From CAYJWL01 sp964373855 (GTDB lineage Bacteria > Patescibacteriota > Andersenbacteria > UBA10190), in assembly GCA_964373855.1 (NCBI GenBank), contig CAYJWL010000006.1:1-44021 (forward strand): a DNA stretch of 44,021 bases, given 5' to 3'. Shown in pieces: positions 40,762-44,021 of this stretch (position 1 is the stretch's first letter; each line of letters opens with the position of its first letter). The notes below the pieces were generated by a model, which ran no database searches, was not told the origin of the DNA, and saw only the letters and a list, made by a program, of their open reading frames with translations. The position numbers and the translations under genes are program-made.

Positions 40762-41718
40762 TTATTTATATATAGAGTATAATAGCCGTCTGACCAGTCC
40801 GCTCAAGTAAAGGCGGGGCCGCACTATTCCGGCCGGGGCAATTGTGGCCTGACCCTGTCTTATAGAAATATATCGTCCAGCTTTAATTTGGCCGGCCAAC
40901 GTACCGTCAGCTCCCCGCACCCAGCGCAAGCGACCGGGCCCATGAAAAGAAACCCCTCCATCTCCCTCAAGCTGGGCATGTATTCTAAACGGCTCTTGCC
41001 CGCGCCAGAGCCGTTCGGGAGCATTATTATTGATTCCCAGTTGGTCAAAAAGCTCGCGGCGGACAAATATTCCATTCAGATCATTGGCTGCCGCCAACTC
41101 ATATCCTTTTTGTTGGGCCAGCTCGCTTAAAGCGCGCAGACTTGACCCCCGGTCGGAGTGAAAACTGACCTCAATCGGAATAGTTTTATTATGCTCAATC
41201 ACCACCACCCTCGGCTGATAGCTTTTCAGTGACCGCCAAATATCGTAATCGGCACCGTCAACATCGATAGAGAGCAAATCAAACTCGTGCGGAACAGGTG
41301 TTTGCGATAGAATAATATCCAGCCGGCTGGCACCGGTGGTGCCAATCCACTGATTCACACACATCACTCGCTCATTGCCTGCGTATCTTTTTTGCAAGGC
41401 ATCAAAACTATCGCGGCGGCGAGTGCGAAGGCTTAAGTGGTAATCTCTGGCTCCTTCAATCTGCACACTGCGCCAGCCCTGCTGGTTGATCCAGTACCAC
41501 GTGTTGCTCAAATGCTTGCCGTCTGATGCGCCAAATTCAACACACCACTGATGAGCGACACCGATGTTCTCGAATAATTGTTGCAGTATCCGATCCTCAC
41601 CACGTTGAGATGTGTAATTCGGGATGGTGACATTTTGGCCGGCACGGCTCAGCCAATCATCCGATGTCGCTGTCAGAGGTGATGCCACCCTCTGGGCGAT
41701 GCCTACTGCTTGAGTCAT
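40762..41718 (-). CDS. FkbM-family methyltransferase
   Basis: A 318-residue protein. HQWCVEFGASDGKHLSNT is motif I of FkbM-like enzymes, WRSVQIEGARDYH gives the acidic ribose ligand, FDLLSIDVDGADYDIWRSL is the family-typical DVDG motif, and VVVIEHN follows. A C-terminal beta-rich segment of about 70 residues is extra. FkbM-type enzymes O-methylate hydroxyls, often on sugars. The start shares ATGA with the GDP-fucose synthase stop. Confidence 0.85.
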   Translation of the reverse strand: MTQAVGIAQRVASPLTATSDDWLSRAGQNVTIPNYTSQRGEDRILQQLFENIGVAHQWCVEFGASDGKHLSNTWYWINQQGWRSVQIEGARDYHLSLRTRRRDSFDALQKRYAGNERVMCVNQWIGTTGASRLDIILSQTPVPHEFDLLSIDVDGADYDIWRSLKSYQPRVVVIEHNKTIPIEVSFHSDRGSSLRALSELAQQKGYELAAANDLNGIFVRRELFDQLGINNNAPERLWRGQEPFRIHAQLEGDGGVSFHGPGRLRWVRGADGTLAGQIKAGRYISIRQGQATIAPAGIVRPRLYLSGLVRRLLYSIYK

Positions 41719-42701
41719 CTGTGTAGACTGGCACCCGCTCGCTCGGCCTGCCGCTCGCCTCTGGCGATGTCTTGCTCAAACCACCTGATTGTCTGCTCCA
41801 GCCCTGACTGAAAATCGGTGGTAGCCTGAAAGCCAAAACGCTGGCGGGCGCGGCTCACATCCAATTGCCGCCGCGGCTGGCCATCTGGCTTGCTTGGGTC
41901 CCAAGTAATTGCACCCATAAACCCGGCGAGCTTGGCAATCAAGGCAACCAAATCTTTGATAGATATTTCCAGCCCGCTGCCAATGTTGACTGGTTCGGGC
42001 CCATCATAGTGCTCGGCAGCCAAGACAATAGCTTCAGCACAGTCCTCAACATACAAAAACTCACGCGTTGCCTTGCCAGTGCCCCAGACCACTACCTCAT
42101 AGCGATTATTCAATTTAGCCTCGACGCATTTGCGAACGAGTGCCGGAATGACATGAGAAGATTTCGGATCAAAATTATCCCCGGGACCATACAAGTTCAC
42201 CGGCATCAGAAAAATACTGTTAAATCCATATTGCTGGCGGTAGGCCTGTCCCTGTACCAGCAGCATTTTTTTGGCTAAGCCGTAGGGAGCATTAGTCTCT
42301 TCCGGATATCCATCCCACAGATTTTCCTCCTTGAAAGGTATGGGAGCGAACTTGGGATAACAGCAAATGGTTCCCAAGGCGACAAATTTTTCTACCTGCC
42401 TTTTTCTGGCTTCTTCCATCAGTTGCGCACCCATCATCAGATTATCGTAAAAAAATGCTCCGGGATTTTCGCGGTTGGCGCCAATTCCTCCCACCCTGGC
42501 TGCCAAGTGTATGACAATGTCAGCTTTGGATACATCAAAAGCTCCGCGCACAGCTACTGGATCTGTCAAATCATACCTTTCCTCACGGGGCACGAAAATT
42601 TTCTTCACGCCTCGCTGCTTGAGAACCTTGACCACATGGGAGCCAAGAAAACCGGCCCCGCCGGTTACCATAATCCGCTTGCGAGCAAGATTTCTAATCA
42701 C
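41715..42701 (-). CDS. fcl: GDP-L-fucose synthase
   Basis: A 328-residue extended SDR enzyme that converts GDP-4-keto-6-deoxymannose to GDP-L-fucose with NADPH. The Rossmann motif MVTGGAGFLGS is near the N-terminus, ARVGGIGANRENPG is typical of Fcl, and the catalytic set includes GTICCYPK and YGLAKK (Y140, K144). NLYGPGDNFDP and the C-terminal QPRRQLDVSRA complete the family pattern. It is the first gene of the 28-kb operon. The partner GDP-mannose dehydratase (Gmd) is not in the window, so either it lies elsewhere or the enzyme uses a related substrate. Confidence 0.92.
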   Translation of the reverse strand: MIRNLARKRIMVTGGAGFLGSHVVKVLKQRGVKKIFVPREERYDLTDPVAVRGAFDVSKADIVIHLAARVGGIGANRENPGAFFYDNLMMGAQLMEEARKRQVEKFVALGTICCYPKFAPIPFKEENLWDGYPEETNAPYGLAKKMLLVQGQAYRQQYGFNSIFLMPVNLYGPGDNFDPKSSHVIPALVRKCVEAKLNNRYEVVVWGTGKATREFLYVEDCAEAIVLAAEHYDGPEPVNIGSGLEISIKDLVALIAKLAGFMGAITWDPSKPDGQPRRQLDVSRARQRFGFQATTDFQSGLEQTIRWFEQDIARGERQAERAGASLHR

Positions 42702-42775
42702 GATGCCACTTTATCATGAGAGAATTATTGCCTGCAATCAATAAGCCCCGCTCTTCACTTGAAATTATCTGATCT

Positions 42776-42831
42776 GTCAATCTTTGACGCACTCCCGCTT
42801 AAAAACCAGAGCTTGCGCTCGTGTCGAAGAG
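42776..42831. repeat. Intergenic segment resembling hairpin A
   Basis: By hand alignment, 42776-42820 matches 3179-3223 at 33 of 45 ungapped positions, including GTCAATCTT and CGCTTAAAA. The right-hand arm of the long hairpin is not conserved, although CTCTTC (42751-42756) and GAAGAG (42826-42831) can pair here. It lies in the 195-base gap between the divergent fcl and methyltransferase genes. No clear promoter is visible in this gap. Confidence 0.35.
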
Positions 42832-42896
42832 CCAACCTAAAAAAATGCGGCGGCTAAGCTAGGTCGTCCGGCAAACAGCATGCTACCTTAACACAT

Positions 42897-43679
42897 ATGG
42901 CAATTCACGGTAAATATTTATTAAAAAATACACTATACACGGTGATGCCAGGGGGTTTCGGGTACTACCGGCAGCTGCGAAAGCTCCACAATCCCAATTA
43001 TAACCACGAGCGGGACAAGCATCCTGTAAGAGTGCGACATAACCGGCTAAGTGGTTGGTCACAAGTAAAGGCACCTATCTTCCGCCGCGATTATGCAAAT
43101 TACGAGGAATACACAGTTCACCAAGCCCAGAAGTTTTCGGAAATTTTACTAATGTATGGCGGTTTTCCTCATCTTGCCATCGTTAGCTGGCGCCGACGCT
43201 TCTTTGCCCGCTTCAAACATCTCCTACCGCTGCTGCCTAAAGATGCCGTCATCCTTTGCTTGGGGGCCCGGCAAGGAACTGAAGTTGAAGTTCTGCGTGA
43301 TCTGGGCTTCAAGAATGCTTATGGCATTGACTTGAACCCCGGACCAGACAACCCCTTCGTCGTGCTCGGCGATTTCATGCATCTTGCCGAAGCCGATCAG
43401 TCCATCGATTGTATTTATACAAATTGCGTTGATCATGCTTTCGATCTGGTGCCCTTCTTGGCAGAGCAACGGCGAGTTTTAAAACCTACTGGCTTGGCTA
43501 TTTATGACCTTCCCCGCTATAGCGGCACACGCAGTCCCGGCGCCTTCGAAGCCATCGGCTGGAGTTCCGAAAAGGATATCATGTCGTATCTGCAGCGATC
43601 ATTTCAAAAAGTAATACTAAGCAGGCTGGAAAAAAAGTGGCACTGGATCCTTTTGCAAACCCCAAAGCGCATGAAATGA
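42897..43679 (+). CDS. SAM-dependent methyltransferase
   Basis: A 260-residue protein. A basic N-terminal region of about 110 residues precedes a class I core with VILCLGARQGTEVEVLRDL, AYGIDLNPGPDNP (acidic ribose ligand), IDCIYTNCVDHAF and RVLKPTGLAIYDLPR. The stop overlaps the next ATG by ATGA. It starts a plus-strand unit divergent from the large operon; it could be the beginning of another part of the same glycan locus. Confidence 0.8.
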   Translation: MAIHGKYLLKNTLYTVMPGGFGYYRQLRKLHNPNYNHERDKHPVRVRHNRLSGWSQVKAPIFRRDYANYEEYTVHQAQKFSEILLMYGGFPHLAIVSWRRRFFARFKHLLPLLPKDAVILCLGARQGTEVEVLRDLGFKNAYGIDLNPGPDNPFVVLGDFMHLAEADQSIDCIYTNCVDHAFDLVPFLAEQRRVLKPTGLAIYDLPRYSGTRSPGAFEAIGWSSEKDIMSYLQRSFQKVILSRLEKKWHWILLQTPKRMK

Positions 43680-44021
43680 CAATCAAAATTCTCCATCCGT
43701 ATCATAATAACATGCTCGACGTCGCCAGGGCTCTGGAAACAATCGCTCAAGTTGAATATCTCTCATACCGCGTCAGGCACCTCCATCCTGACATTCGCAA
43801 CACCAAGCCCCGGACATGGGGAAGCCCGCCCATCATGTACCGGCCGTGGCACACCTGGCAGCTCCTGCGCGATACAGATTACCTCATCGTTAAACACATG
43901 AACGACCCGTTAAACTTCATTCCCTACACCATTGCCTGGCTTAGACGCATACCAATCATTATTGTCGTCCAGCAGCTGAAGAATAAACAATTACCCGGCT
44001 ACCGCCAGCTATTCCGACTGC
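43676..44021 (+). CDS. Probable glycosyltransferase, cut by the window end
   Basis: The first 115 codons are present. The start MTIKILHPYHNN and the later DYLIVKHMNDPLNFIPYTIAW and RRIPIIIVVQQ resemble the N-terminal acceptor domain of GT-B glycosyltransferases. The donor domain is missing, so the family is tentative. It overlaps the methyltransferase by four bases (ATGA). Confidence 0.5.
   Translation, partial: MTIKILHPYHNNMLDVARALETIAQVEYLSYRVRHLHPDIRNTKPRTWGSPPIMYRPWHTWQLLRDTDYLIVKHMNDPLNFIPYTIAWLRRIPIIIVVQQLKNKQLPGYRQLFRL

Noticed and set aside
42775..42780. Minus-strand TTGACA as the -35 box of the long operon
   Set aside because: No acceptable -10 box lies 16-18 bases downstream; the GATAAT nearby is only five bases away.

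Overview
The window looks like a metagenomic scaffold from a member of the Patescibacteria (candidate phyla radiation), although I cannot name the lineage. The grounds are a 10-base run of Ns (assembly gap), very tight packing with many ATGA or TAATG stop/start overlaps, starts that mostly lack clear Shine-Dalgarno sequences, a stand-alone pyruvoyl-dependent arginine decarboxylase, a Cys/His-rich exported family, and a RuBisCO-like protein. TGA, TAG and TAA all end intact genes, so the UGA-to-Gly code of Gracilibacteria/Absconditabacteria does not apply. The lineage is an inference; the rest rests on motifs read in the sequence.

Left flank (1-5284): two short minus-strand genes for membrane or exported proteins; a divergent pair of related Cys/His-rich exported proteins, one carrying a cupredoxin-like domain; an msrA-msrB operon; a pyruvoyl-dependent arginine decarboxylase; and a 440-base gap without a gene that folds into two large inverted-repeat structures.

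Plus-strand glycan block (5285-14609): asparagine synthetase B, five glycosyltransferases (four GT4-like, one GT2), two SAM methyltransferases and a KdsC-like HAD phosphatase. It ends in a perfect 12-bp hairpin that also serves the converging operon.

Minus-strand glycan block (42701 down to 14637, about 28 kb, nearly gapless). In transcription order: GDP-L-fucose synthase, FkbM-like methyltransferase, glycosyltransferase, a second methyltransferase-like protein, a 70-residue protein, TylF-like methyltransferase, GDPD-like phosphodiesterase, a GT75/STELLO-like glycosyltransferase broken by one amber codon, a GT2 protein, GatZ-like TIM barrel, cupin, nucleotidyltransferase-kinase fusion, AroE-like dehydrogenase, ABC exporter, two paralogous GT2-like proteins, RuBisCO-like protein (RLP), nucleotidyltransferase, an 87-residue protein, a HAD with a DxA motif, a HAD-nucleotidyltransferase fusion, another nucleotidyltransferase, two glycosyl/polyol-phosphate transferase-like proteins, two nucleotidyltransferase-fold proteins, a NodB-like deacetylase, a NeuA-methyltransferase fusion and NeuB. 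No polymerase, flippase or priming transferase is in the window.

Right edge (42897-44021): a divergent plus-strand methyltransferase and the start of a probable glycosyltransferase.

How they work together: the locus builds a decorated surface glycan containing a nonulosonic (sialic-like) acid and probably fucose. The most unusual part is 22144-35247. There an RLP with a partly changed active site lies among an AroE-like dehydrogenase without its shikimate-binding serines, a GatZ-like protein without its catalytic partner, a cupin, HAD enzymes and four nucleotidyltransferase domains. I infer a dedicated, possibly undescribed route to one or more nucleotide-activated sugars, sugar acids or polyols.
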